Origin: an uncultured Acidimicrobiales bacterium
GTDB taxonomy: Bacteria > Actinomycetota > Acidimicrobiia > Acidimicrobiales > CADCSY01
DNA length: 34,062 nucleotides
Assembly: GCA_902805555.1 (NCBI GenBank)
Contig: CADCSY010000008.1
Span: forward strand, 1 to 34,062
Reading direction: 5' to 3'
This document shows positions 1 through 9,657 of the stretch, one piece after another; the first letter of the stretch is position 1, and each line of letters begins with the position of its first letter. The notes under the pieces are model-generated. The model had not been told where the DNA came from. It made no database searches and worked only from the letters and a program-made list of their open reading frames with translations. The position numbers and the translations under genes are program-made.

Positions 1-1951
1 CCTGACCGACTACCTCCCCGTCCAGCGCAAGCCGGAGGCCGGCAAGGACCCCGAGGAGGCGCCGGTCGTCACCCAGTACGAGATGCACGGGGTCGAGGAC
101 CTCGGCCTGCTGAAGATGGACTTCCTCGGCCTGCGCAACCTCGACGTGATCAGCGACACGGTGGCGCTGATCGAGCGGGTGCACGGCACGAAGCTCGACA
201 TCGACGCCATCCCGCTCGACGACGAGGCGACGCTCTCGCTGCTGCGCCGGGGCGACTCGATGGGGGTGTTCCAGCTGGAGGGCGGCCCCATGCGGGCCCT
301 CGTGCGCAGCCTCGCCCCCACCAGCTTCGACGACGTCGCCGCCCTCGTGGCCCTCTACCGGCCCGGTCCGATGGCAGCCAACATGCACAACGACTACGCC
401 GATCGGAAGAACGACCGCAAGCCCACCACCTACCTGCACCCCGACGCCGAGGAGGTGCTGGGCGACACCTACGGGCTGCCCATCTACCAGGAGCAGGTGA
501 TGCGCCTCGCCCAGCGCTTCGCCGGCTACTCCCTGGCCGAGGCCGACAACCTCCGCAAGGCGTGCGCCAAGAAGCAGCGGGCCCTCATCGCCGAGCACCG
601 GGCGACGTTCGTCGCCGGGTGCGAGGCGACCGGGTACGGCCGGGAGCTCGGCGACGCCTGGTTCGACATCATCGAGCCGTTCGCCGACTACGCCTTCCCC
701 AAGAGCCACTCCTACGGCTACGGGCTCGTGTCGTTCCAGACCGCCTACCTCAAGGCGAACCACCCGGTCGAGTACCTGGCGTGCCTGCTCGGCTCGGTCA
801 AGGACGACCAGGACCGCTCGGCCATCTACCTGGCCGAGTGCCGGCGCATGGGGATCGAGGTGCTCGTCCCCGACGTCAACCTCTCCGAGCTCAACTTCAC
901 CGCCCGCTACGTCCCGTCCGAGGCCGGAGCCCCCCGGGGGACGATCCCCTTCGGGCTGGCGGCCGTGCGCAACGTGGGGGAGGGGCTGGTGCGGCTCATC
1001 CTGGCCGAGCGCGAGCACGGGCCGTTCCTCGACTTCCACGACTTCTGCGACCGGGTCGACCCCCAGGTGCTCAACAAGCGGGCGCTCGAGTCGCTCATCA
1101 AGGCGGGCGCCTTCGACAGCCTCGGCCACGAGCGCCGGGGGCTGCTCACGGTGTTCGAGCAGGTCGTCGACCAGGCCCTCACCCGTCGCCGGGAGCGCGA
1201 CGCCGGGGTGATGAGCCTCTTCGGGGCGGTGGCCGACGACGGGGGCTCGTCGTTCGACGAGCGCATCGCCATCCCCACCCTCACGTTCGACAAGATGCAG
1301 CGCCTCGCCTACGAGAAGGAGATGCTCGGCCTCTACGTGAGCGACCACCCGCTCATGGGCGCCGAGCACCTCCTCGCCCGCCACGCCGACTGCACGATCG
1401 TCGAGCTGCGCGACACGGGCGCCGTGTCGACCCCAGGTGGCGGCGACGGGTGGAGCGGGCCGTCGATGCGCACGGTCGGTGGGGTCGTGACCGGCCTCCA
1501 GCGCAAGCACACGAAGAAGGGCGACCTCATGGCGATCTTCGTGCTCGAGGACCTGGGCGCCGCCATCGAGGTGATGGTGTTCCCGAAGACGATGGTCGAC
1601 CACGGCCACAAGCTCGTCGACGACGCGGTGGTCTGCGTCAAGGGCCGCCTCGACACCAGGGACGACACCCCGAAGCTGATCGCGATGGAGATCACGCCCA
1701 TCGAGCTGACCCACGACGGGGGCATCCCGCTGCGCATCAAGGTCCCGCCGAGCATGCTCGACGCCGGCGTCGTCGACCGGTTGAAGGCCCTGCTCGGGGA
1801 GCATCCAGGGGACTCACCGGTGTTCCTCCACGTGGGCTCGACCGTCCTGCGACTGCCTGCAGCGTGCAACGTGGACAGCGGGCGAGGCCTCCTCGGCGAG
1901 CTGAAGGTGCTGCTCGGCGCCGGTGCGATCGTGGCCTCGCAGGCGGCCTGA
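1..1951 (+). CDS. dnaE: DNA polymerase III alpha subunit, C-terminal half (5' end outside window)
   Basis: This is the catalytic subunit of the replicative DNA polymerase. The reading frame is already open at base 2, giving about 649 visible residues, so the PHP domain and most of the palm lie upstream. Visible family hallmarks are the GLLKMDFLGLRNL motif near the start, the LYRPGPM and PIYQEQVM motifs of the fingers region, the FPKSHSYGYG segment, a helix-hairpin-helix region and a late OB-fold (around bases 1455-1700). The general pattern fits the replicative DnaE1 type better than the mutagenic ImuC/DnaE2 type. The TGA stop at 1949-1951 sits at the left edge of a perfect 18-bp palindrome. 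Confidence 0.97.
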   Translation, partial: LTDYLPVQRKPEAGKDPEEAPVVTQYEMHGVEDLGLLKMDFLGLRNLDVISDTVALIERVHGTKLDIDAIPLDDEATLSLLRRGDSMGVFQLEGGPMRALVRSLAPTSFDDVAALVALYRPGPMAANMHNDYADRKNDRKPTTYLHPDAEEVLGDTYGLPIYQEQVMRLAQRFAGYSLAEADNLRKACAKKQRALIAEHRATFVAGCEATGYGRELGDAWFDIIEPFADYAFPKSHSYGYGLVSFQTAYLKANHPVEYLACLLGSVKDDQDRSAIYLAECRRMGIEVLVPDVNLSELNFTARYVPSEAGAPRGTIPFGLAAVRNVGEGLVRLILAEREHGPFLDFHDFCDRVDPQVLNKRALESLIKAGAFDSLGHERRGLLTVFEQVVDQALTRRRERDAGVMSLFGAVADDGGSSFDERIAIPTLTFDKMQRLAYEKEMLGLYVSDHPLMGAEHLLARHADCTIVELRDTGAVSTPGGGDGWSGPSMRTVGGVVTGLQRKHTKKGDLMAIFVLEDLGAAIEVMVFPKTMVDHGHKLVDDAVVCVKGRLDTRDDTPKLIAMEITPIELTHDGGIPLRIKVPPSMLDAGVVDRLKALLGEHPGDSPVFLHVGSTVLRLPAACNVDSGRGLLGELKVLLGAGAIVASQAA

Positions 1952-1967
1952 CGCCGGCGCCGGCGTC
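1950..1967. terminator. 18-bp perfect palindrome at the dnaE stop
   Basis: GACGCCGGCGCCGGCGTC reads identically on both strands and overlaps the last bases of the dnaE stop codon. As RNA it could fold into a 7-bp GC stem with a GCGC loop. No U-tract follows, so it is either a Rho-assisted or non-canonical terminator, a protein-binding palindrome, or chance in GC-rich DNA. Confidence 0.35.
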
Positions 1968-2047
1968 GTCACGAGTTGCGCCCGGGGTGCCCCAGCCTGT
2001 GGACTGGTGGGCGAGACGTCACCGCGGAACGGGGGATGGGAACCGGT

Positions 2048-2722
2048 ATGGCCATCGAGACGGAGACCAAGGACTGCACGTCGCTCAGCGATGCCGAGCT
2101 GGCCGAGATGGGCGACATCTGCGCGGACGGGCCCGCCAAGTACGACATCGGGTTGCTGTCCAAGCAGCGTGAGGAGTGGGTCCTGGTCACCCTCGCCCGC
2201 AACGGGAACGCCCTGCAGGGCTTCTCGTTCTGCACGCTCGAGCGCATCGGGGGGACCCCGAGCGTGCTCATCGGTATGGCGTCGGTGAAGCGGACGAGCA
2301 AGCGGAACGAGGCGCTGCGCGCCATCCTCGGCGCCCAGTTCCGCCGGGCGGTCCTCGCCTTCCCCGACGAGGACGTCATCATCGGCACCCGCTTCATCGA
2401 GCCCGCCGGCTTCGAGGCCTTCCGGTCCGTGCTCAAGCTCGACGACATCGTCCCTCGGCCCGACCACAAGGCGACGGGCGAGGAGCGGGCCTGGGGCCGC
2501 CGCCTCGCCAAGCGCTTCGGGATCGACGGCTCCTACGAGGACCGGGCGTTCACCGCCACCGGCACCGGCGTCCCCCCGTGCGTCCTCGACCACGAGAGCC
2601 TCAAGCCCGACACCGTCGACCCCGAGGTGGTGGCCCTGTTCGCCGCCATCGACGTGGCGAGGGGAGACAGCCTCGTCGCCTTCGGCTGGGCCATGGCCGA
2701 GGACCTCGCAGCCCTGGCGTAG
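2048..2722 (+). CDS. Conserved-looking protein of unknown function (224 aa)
   Basis: I do not recognise this protein. It is acidic and apparently soluble, with no signal peptide or membrane segment. The middle part (LVTLARNGNALQGFSF followed by a beta strand and helix, then VIIGTRFIEPAGFEAF) has the alternating strand/helix look of an acetyltransferase-like (GNAT) fold. No diagnostic acetyl-CoA loop is obvious, so that is only a suggestion. The ATG at 2048 is preferred because G-rich Shine-Dalgarno-like sequence (2031-2036) lies a proper distance upstream. An in-frame ATG at 2036 would have that sequence immediately adjacent. It follows dnaE by about 96 nt and converges on the channel-like gene. 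Confidence 0.75.
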   Translation: MAIETETKDCTSLSDAELAEMGDICADGPAKYDIGLLSKQREEWVLVTLARNGNALQGFSFCTLERIGGTPSVLIGMASVKRTSKRNEALRAILGAQFRRAVLAFPDEDVIIGTRFIEPAGFEAFRSVLKLDDIVPRPDHKATGEERAWGRRLAKRFGIDGSYEDRAFTATGTGVPPCVLDHESLKPDTVDPEVVALFAAIDVARGDSLVAFGWAMAEDLAALA

Positions 2723-2747
2723 CCCCGACCGCCCCGCCGGACGTCTC

Positions 2748-3488
2748 TCACGAGGCGGCCTGGCGGGCAGCCACCCGGTCTGCGTCTCGTCGCTCGAGGA
2801 TGAAGGCTCCCATCGATCCAGCGAGCGTCGCGAAGACCACGACGGAGTAGCAGAGCAGCGCGAGCTCGACCACCCGTCCGACCGCGCCTGACGCGAACAG
2901 GGGCTCGCCGACGATCGTCGCCAGCGCGGCTGCGTAGAGCGCCTCGCCGTAGGTGTCGTAGCCGCCGGCCTCGAACAGGATCTGGCTCGCAGCGAGGACG
3001 ACGATGGCCGTCACCGTCCCGATCGCGAGCACGCGGCTCGACAGCCGCCGTCCGGCGGACCGCCCGGTGCGCACGGCGGAGCTGACCACCCGTCCGAGCC
3101 GGGCGGCTCGGGCGGCACGCAGCGCACGGAGGAAGCGGAGGGCCGGCACCGCGAGGAAGACGACCTGCCACCAGTTGTGGCGGAGGAACTGCGCCGTCGA
3201 CGGTGCGATCACCAGTCGGAGCAGGAACTCGGCGACGAAGAGGACCCACAGCGACCAGCCGAGCCAGGTGAACACCGTGCCCACGGCGCCCTCGGGATCC
3301 GTGATCGTCTCTGCGGCCACGAGCAGCAGGAAGATCACGCCGGCGCCGGTCATCGGCATGTCCAGGTGACCGGCGATGACCTCCGCCAGCCGCTCGCGCT
3401 CGGTTGCGCGACGCTGCAGGGGCGGCGTGCGGTGTCGACCGCCGGAGGGCCTCTCGCTGTCGGGCGTGCCACTGTCGTCGCTCACCAT
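2748..3488 (-). CDS. Voltage-gated-channel-like membrane protein with non-canonical pore loop
   Basis: This 246-aa membrane protein has the layout of a six-helix ion channel. Hydrophobic segments lie near residues 47-60, 72-92 and 106-118. An Arg-rich S4-like helix (RFLRALRAARAARLGRVV, about 118-135) follows, then an S5 near 152-170, a pore loop near 183-198 and a final S6 (about 206-230). Where K+ channels carry TVGYGD this protein has TIVGEPLF, so potassium selectivity cannot be assumed. The cytoplasmic N-terminus is charged and there is no C-terminal ligand-binding domain. The ATG at 3488 has a GGAGGAG ribosome-binding site. It lies 23 nt downstream of the DUF2254 gene, in the same direction, and is probably co-transcribed with it. 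Confidence 0.8.
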   Translation of the reverse strand: MVSDDSGTPDSERPSGGRHRTPPLQRRATERERLAEVIAGHLDMPMTGAGVIFLLLVAAETITDPEGAVGTVFTWLGWSLWVLFVAEFLLRLVIAPSTAQFLRHNWWQVVFLAVPALRFLRALRAARAARLGRVVSSAVRTGRSAGRRLSSRVLAIGTVTAIVVLAASQILFEAGGYDTYGEALYAAALATIVGEPLFASGAVGRVVELALLCYSVVVFATLAGSMGAFILERRDADRVAARQAAS

Positions 3489-3511
3489 GGCCTCGTGCGC
3501 TCCTCCGCCGG

Positions 3512-4840
3512 TCAGGTCGGTGCAGGTCCAGGCTCACCGAAGCGGCGCTCGTGGGCGGCGCGCACGACGTCCCGGTCGGCGGCGAGGAGGTCGGCGTGCT
3601 CGGCACCGGCGAGCACGAGGTCGGCCTGGCACCTGAGGTGCGCTGCCAGCTCTGGTCGGCCGACGTCGAGCACCGCGCCGCGGAGGAGGTGCAACGCCTC
3701 GAGGAGGTAGGTGCAGACCGTGGGCAGGGACGCCGCCGTGCGCCGGATCTCGTCGAACGCCAGCTCGATGAGCGTCTCGTGGGTGTGCTCCTCGGGCCTG
3801 AGCAGGCGGCGGCCCCGCTCGTCCACCTCGACACTCGGTGGCAGGTCCCGCACCAGGACCTCCCGGAGCACCGCGGCCAGGTGGAAGATCGCCTCCTGCG
3901 CCGTCGTGGGGTCGTTCACCCCTGGTGAGAGGGCGGTCAGGGCGACGTCGGCCAGCTGCCGGATCCCGTAGCTCGGGTCCTGCTGCATGGTCCGCACGGC
4001 ACCGGTCTGGGTGGCGCCCTCGGCGTGGTCGTCGGCCGCCTCGAGGTCGTCTGGCACCGGCCACACCGTGCACAGCGGCGTCCCCTCGACGGCGTAGCGG
4101 CCGACGGTGGTGTCCAACCGCACGGTTCCGCCGTCGGGGACGAGGTCGAGCAGGCCCTCGGTGCTGAGCTGCTGCAACCAGCCGCTGGTCGCGAACAGGA
4201 TGCGGTGGCCCGGCCCGGCCGGCAGCCGGTCCTCACCTGCGAGGTCCGGCCTCGCCCCCCGTTCGGGCCAGGTGCGACGGATCTGGTCGACCGTGCCGTC
4301 GGTGACGCGGGCGAGGATCTGGCTGACCTCGAGCGAGTGCGCGTTGTGGTCGATGAAGGCGACGATCGCCAGGATGGCGGCGACACCGAGGACCACCGCC
4401 ACGCCGACGGACAGGTTGGGGATGACGGGCTCGCCACCTTCCTCCAACGGGCCCCGGACGGCCCTGAGCACCATCAGGCAGTAGGTGAAGGTGCCGACCG
4501 CCAGCCCCATCACGCGGCGGTTGAACGGGTCCCGGAACAGGCTGTGCACCACTCGGGGGGAGAACTGGCTCGAGGCCTGCTGGATGACGAGGAGCGACAC
4601 GGAGAAGGCGATGCCGGCAACGGTCACCGTGGCTCCGGCGACGACGCTGAGCAGCTCCCTCGCGCTGTCCACCGTCGACGTGAGCACGAACGGGAGATCG
4701 GTCGCGCCGTCGAACAGGGAGTCGACCTCCGTCATCACCAGGCCCAGGGCGGCGAACAGGGCGACGAACAGCATGGGGACGAAGAACAGGCTGCTCCGGA
4801 GGCGCTCCAGCAGTGCGCCCTGGCGGATCCCCACCTCCAC
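3512..4840 (-). CDS. DUF2254 family membrane protein
   Basis: This is a predicted integral membrane protein of about 440 aa matching the DUF2254 family, whose function is not known to me. Four hydrophobic stretches occupy the first about 165 residues (for example LFFVPMLFVALFAALGLVMT and the segment before VIPNLSVGVAVVLGVAAIL). The C-terminal half is soluble and contains the conserved-looking LTALSPGVNDPTTA stretch. The start may be the GTG at 4840 or the GTG at 4834. The latter lies six bases after a TAGGAC hexamer (4841-4846), the spacing seen at other starts here. It probably heads an operon with the channel-like gene. Confidence 0.85.
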   Translation of the reverse strand: MEVGIRQGALLERLRSSLFFVPMLFVALFAALGLVMTEVDSLFDGATDLPFVLTSTVDSARELLSVVAGATVTVAGIAFSVSLLVIQQASSQFSPRVVHSLFRDPFNRRVMGLAVGTFTYCLMVLRAVRGPLEEGGEPVIPNLSVGVAVVLGVAAILAIVAFIDHNAHSLEVSQILARVTDGTVDQIRRTWPERGARPDLAGEDRLPAGPGHRILFATSGWLQQLSTEGLLDLVPDGGTVRLDTTVGRYAVEGTPLCTVWPVPDDLEAADDHAEGATQTGAVRTMQQDPSYGIRQLADVALTALSPGVNDPTTAQEAIFHLAAVLREVLVRDLPPSVEVDERGRRLLRPEEHTHETLIELAFDEIRRTAASLPTVCTYLLEALHLLRGAVLDVGRPELAAHLRCQADLVLAGAEHADLLAADRDVVRAAHERRFGEPGPAPT

Positions 4841-4907
4841 GTCCTACCTGGGAGGCGGTTGCCCAGCAAGGACCCCCTGCCACGAGCGGGCCCCGCTCGG
4901 GGGGGTG

Positions 4908-4913
4908 TAGGCC
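4908..4913 (+). promoter_or_regulatory. Possible -10 box of the DUF421 gene
   Basis: TAGGCC lies 6 nt before the ATG at 4920. The spacing matches the leaderless pattern of this window, but the last base deviates from TANNNT. Confidence 0.35.
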
Positions 4914-4919
4914 GTCGCC

Positions 4920-5438
4920 ATGGTCACCGACAGCCTCGACACGCTCGGACGCACCGCCCTCACGGGGGTGCTGGCGTACGTCGGCCTCGTCCTCGTCCTG
5001 CGCGCCTCCGGGAAGCGGACGCTCGCATCGCTGAACGCCTTCGACCTCGTGGTGACGGTCGCACTGGGGTCCACCCTCGCCACGATCCTGCTGGCGCGCG
5101 ACGTGTCGGTCGCACAGGGGCTCGTCGCCGTCGTCACGCTCGTCGGCCTGCAGTACGTCGTCGCCTGGTCCTCGGTCCGCATCCGCCTCCTGCGCCAGGG
5201 CGTGCGCTCGACGCCGGTGGCGCTCGTCGTGCACGGGCGCTACCGCAGCGACGCCATGGCCGCCGAGCGGGTGACGAAGAGCGACGTGGACCAGGCGGTG
5301 CGACGGGAGGGAAGGGGGTCGGTCGCCTCCCTCGCCGCGGTCGTGCTCGAGACCGACGGGTCGTTCAGCGTGATCGCCGGGGCCGACGACCTGTCCGCCC
5401 TCGACGAGGTCGGCGGCTGGTCCGGCAGCGGACGATGA
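4920..5438 (+). CDS. DUF421 / YetF-type membrane protein
   Basis: This 172-aa protein matches the DUF421 (YetF) family. Three N-terminal transmembrane helices include the typical LRASGKRTLASLNAFDLVV segment and the GSTLATILL motif. A short soluble C-terminal domain follows, in which family members carry the [KR]-S-[DE]-[LV] pattern (here TKSDVDQAVR) and a final strand (VVLETDGSFSVI). The cellular role of the family is not well defined, and links to envelope maintenance in Bacillus are general knowledge rather than evidence here. It is divergent from the DUF2254 gene (79 nt apart) and is followed by a nitroreductase after 91 nt. Confidence 0.88.
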   Translation: MVTDSLDTLGRTALTGVLAYVGLVLVLRASGKRTLASLNAFDLVVTVALGSTLATILLARDVSVAQGLVAVVTLVGLQYVVAWSSVRIRLLRQGVRSTPVALVVHGRYRSDAMAAERVTKSDVDQAVRREGRGSVASLAAVVLETDGSFSVIAGADDLSALDEVGGWSGSGR

Positions 5439-5529
5439 GCGCCGGGTCGCCCGCCCTCCCCCCGAGCGCGGTCCGCGACCCGCCGTCCGCCGCTGCGCTC
5501 GACACGGCCTGCGTGCCAGGGTTCCCGGC

Positions 5530-6129
5530 ATGGAGCTCTCGGAGGTGCTGCGTCGGCGGCGGATGGTGCGGGCGTTCGAGCCCGTGCCTGTGGCGCCCGA
5601 CGCGCTCGACCGGGTGCTCGCCGCCGCCACCCGGGCCCCGTCGGCCGGCTTCACCCAGGGGCTCGACCTGCTCGTCCTCGCCGACCCGGCGTCGACCTCC
5701 CGGTACTGGGACCTGACCTTTCCCGAGGCCGGGGCTCGGGCCGGCTTCCGCTGGCAGGGGCTGTTCCTGGCGCCGGTCCTCGTCGTCCCCGTCGTCGACC
5801 CGGCTGCCTACGCCAGCCGCTACGGCGAACTCGACAAGGGGCGCACCGGGCTCGGCGACGTGGCCGCCTGGCCCGTCCCCTACTGGTGGATCGACGGAGG
5901 GGCGGCCGTGGAGAACCTCCTGCTCGGCGCGGTGGACGAGGGTCTCGGCGCCCTCTTCTTCGGCCTGTTCTCCCACGAGCGGGCGGTGCTCGACGCCTTC
6001 GGCGTCCCCGAGGGTCGACGGGCGCTCGGCACGATCGCCCTCGGCCACCCCGCCGCCGACGAACCGGGTCGGTCGGCCACCCGTCCCCGCCGCCCCCTTG
6101 CCGAGGTGGTCCACCGCGACCACTGGTGA
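5530..6129 (+). CDS. Nitroreductase family protein
   Basis: This 199-aa protein is of the FMN-dependent nitroreductase superfamily. The N-terminus LRRRRMVRAFEPVPV is the classic FMN-phosphate-binding RRS-x-R-x-F type motif with a Met in place of Ser. It is followed by the RAPSAGFTQG loop. The second flavin/dimer region is visible as WWIDGGAAVENLLLGAVDEGLGALFFGLF. The usual Gly-rich IGHP motif is present as ALGHPAADEPGRS near the C-terminus. Substrate unknown; actinobacterial relatives include coenzyme F420-related and general quinone or nitro reductases. The ATG at 5530 is preceded by CAGGGT at 7 nt, a poor -10 match. Confidence 0.88.
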   Translation: MELSEVLRRRRMVRAFEPVPVAPDALDRVLAAATRAPSAGFTQGLDLLVLADPASTSRYWDLTFPEAGARAGFRWQGLFLAPVLVVPVVDPAAYASRYGELDKGRTGLGDVAAWPVPYWWIDGGAAVENLLLGAVDEGLGALFFGLFSHERAVLDAFGVPEGRRALGTIALGHPAADEPGRSATRPRRPLAEVVHRDHW

Positions 6130-6210
6130 GCTCCTGTCTCGGCTGGTCGCCGGCTTCCGGTCGGGTGTGGCTCGGGCTCCGGCGGCTCTGACGATGGTGC
6201 CGACAGGAGC
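6130..6210. terminator. Inverted repeat between convergent genes
   Basis: GCTCCTGTC (6130-6138) and GACAGGAGC (6202-6210) form a 9-bp perfect inverted repeat separated by 63 nt. It begins right after the nitroreductase stop, in the 162-nt gap between two convergent genes, so a bidirectional terminator is possible. The loop is long and no T-tract is visible. The rest of the gap (6211-6291) shows nothing I can identify. Confidence 0.3.
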
Positions 6211-6291
6211 CTCGGCGTCGTCGACGTGCACGGGCCCTGCCCCACGCTTGCCCCCGCACGGCGGCGACCCGGACGCCGGATCTGGCCGAGG

Positions 6292-8295
<2,004 letters not shown>

Positions 8296-8301
8296 GCGGC
8301 C

Positions 8302-8307
8302 ACCGTA
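8302..8307 (-). promoter_or_regulatory. -10 box of the DUF255 gene (leaderless)
   Basis: TACGGT on the minus strand lies 6 nt before the ATG at 8295. Transcription would start at or next to the start codon. Confidence 0.6.
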
Positions 8308-8391
8308 TCGACGGCCGGGGAGCACCCACCCCGCCGCGCCAAGCGCTCCGGCCGTCCTCACCGGTCGGGATGGTGCGGTGGCCGGTGGGGG

Positions 8392-8397
8392 TACGGG
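8392..8397 (+). promoter_or_regulatory. Possible -10 box of the small Pro-rich gene
   Basis: TACGGG lies 6 nt before the ATG at 8404. The spacing fits the window's pattern, but the final T is replaced by G. Confidence 0.3.
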
Positions 8398-8403
8398 TGG
8401 GCC

Positions 8404-8778
8404 ATGGCGATGATGGACACGGTCAAGCGGCTCATGGCCGGTCGGAGCGCGGTGGTCGAGCGCAGCATCGACAAGGCGGTCGACTACCTCGGCCGGTCGA
8501 GCGAGTCGCTCAAGCGCCAGGCCGAGACGGCGAAGGCCAAGGCACGCGAGCTCGATCCCGAGCACCCCGACGGCTCCCCGACGGGAGGCCCCGCTGCGAG
8601 CGCTCCGCCGACGAGCTCGCCTCCGGCGCCGGGTGTGCCCCCGTCGGTCCCGCTGGCGACCCCGGCTCCGCCGCCGCCTCCCCCGCCGCCGGCGGCCCCC
8701 CCGAGCGGGGCGCCCGGTGGCGGCTCGGTCCTGCGGGGCGACCTGGCCGAGCCACCCGAGGTGCCCCCGGCGGGCTGA
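8404..8778 (+). CDS. Small helical protein with Pro/Ala-rich tail
   Basis: This 124-aa protein is not recognised with confidence. The first about 50 residues form a charged amphipathic helix ([21 protein letters not shown], then [18 protein letters not shown]). Its look weakly recalls the small MT0933-type antitoxin-like proteins of actinobacteria, but no toxin partner is adjacent. The rest is low-complexity Pro/Ala/Ser/Gly, including an eight-proline run, so it is probably disordered and would need EF-P for smooth translation. Alternative ATGs exist at 8410 and 8413. The coding frame is supported by third-position GC and by the position between two independent genes. Confidence 0.6.
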   Translation: MAMMDTVKRLMAGRSAVVERSIDKAVDYLGRSSESLKRQAETAKAKARELDPEHPDGSPTGGPAASAPPTSSPPAPGVPPSVPLATPAPPPPPPPPAAPPSGAPGGGSVLRGDLAEPPEVPPAG

Positions 8779-8831
8779 GGGCCTCCGGCCGCCCCGACCT
8801 CGGCTCGGTGCTGCGGTCGGGGCGCTCGGGC

Positions 8832-8837
8832 TACGGT
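8832..8837 (+). promoter_or_regulatory. -10 box of the SDR gene (leaderless)
   Basis: TACGGT lies 7 nt before the ATG at 8845. Confidence 0.6.
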
Positions 8838-8844
8838 CCGGCCG

Positions 8845-9594
8845 ATGGAGCTCAGGCTGGACGGCAGGGTCGCACTCGTGACGGGGGCGTCGAGGGGCAT
8901 CGGTCGGGCCATCGCCGCCGGGTACGCAGCCGCCGGCGCCCGGGTCCTCATCTCCTCCCGCAAGGAGGATGCGCTCCGGGAGGCGGCGGCGACCATGGAG
9001 GGCGAGGTCGAGGTCTTCGCCGCCAACGCCGGGGAGCCCGACCAGGCCGCCGCCTGCGTGGAGGCCTGCGTCGAGCGGCTCGGGGGCCTCGACATCCTCG
9101 TCAACAACGCGGCGACCAACCCGTACATGGGCCCGCTCATGGGCATCGACGTGCCCCGGGCCGACAAGACCGTCAAGGTCAACCAGCTCGGCGTGCTCGT
9201 GTGGACCCAGCTCGCGCACCGTGCGGCGCTGGCAGAGCGTGGCGGGTCGGTGATCAACATCGCGTCCATCGGCGGGCTCGGCGTCGAGACGAGCATCGCC
9301 TACTACAACGTCACCAAGGCGGCCGTGATCCACCTCACGAAGCAGATGGCGGCGGAGCTCTCACCGAAGACGAGGGTGAACGCCATCGCCCCGGGGCTGG
9401 TCAAGACGGACATGGCGAAGGCGCTGTGGGAGCCGAACGAGGACGTGCTCGGGAAGCGCACGCCCCTCGGCAGGCTCGGCGAGCCGGAGGACATCGCCAA
9501 CGCCGCCCTCTTCCTGGCGTCGGACGCGGCGTCGTGGATCACCGGCCAGACGCTCGTGGTCGACGGCGGCGCCACCGTCCGCCCCGGAGGCTGA
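8845..9594 (+). CDS. Short-chain dehydrogenase/reductase (FabG-like)
   Basis: This 249-aa classical SDR is an NAD(P)-dependent oxidoreductase. Cofactor motif TGASRGIG is at residues 13-20, NNAA at 87-90, structural Asn113, and the catalytic triad Ser141, Tyr154 and Lys158 (YxxxK) are all intact. The C-terminus has the usual [10 protein letters not shown] segment and the [16 protein letters not shown] and [10 protein letters not shown] strings. Closest by pattern are dehydrogenases of the RhlG/FabG or DHRS4-like group. The true substrate (3-oxoacyl-CoA, alcohol or other) cannot be read from sequence. It appears to be transcribed alone from its own near-leaderless promoter. Confidence 0.93.
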   Translation: MELRLDGRVALVTGASRGIGRAIAAGYAAAGARVLISSRKEDALREAAATMEGEVEVFAANAGEPDQAAACVEACVERLGGLDILVNNAATNPYMGPLMGIDVPRADKTVKVNQLGVLVWTQLAHRAALAERGGSVINIASIGGLGVETSIAYYNVTKAAVIHLTKQMAAELSPKTRVNAIAPGLVKTDMAKALWEPNEDVLGKRTPLGRLGEPEDIANAALFLASDAASWITGQTLVVDGGATVRPGG

Positions 9595-9622
9595 GCGCCG
9601 GGGAGCCCGGGCGGGGCGGGGC

Positions 9623-9628
9623 TACGAT
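9623..9628 (+). promoter_or_regulatory. -10 box of the beta-propeller gene
   Basis: TACGAT lies about 29 nt before the GTG at 9658. Unlike its neighbours this gene would have a leader, and the leader carries a GGAGGAGG ribosome-binding site just before the start. Confidence 0.5.
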
Positions 9629-9657
9629 CTCCGTCCCTGCACGACGGAGGAGGGCGG

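Noticed and set aside
5435-5716. ATGA at the DUF421 stop as another bridging mini-ORF
   Set aside because: The frame does not close at the nitroreductase start but runs on into that gene, so the bridge pattern is absent.
8404-8778. Antitoxin of a toxin-antitoxin pair
   Set aside because: The resemblance to MT0933-type small proteins is weak and no toxin-like gene adjoins.
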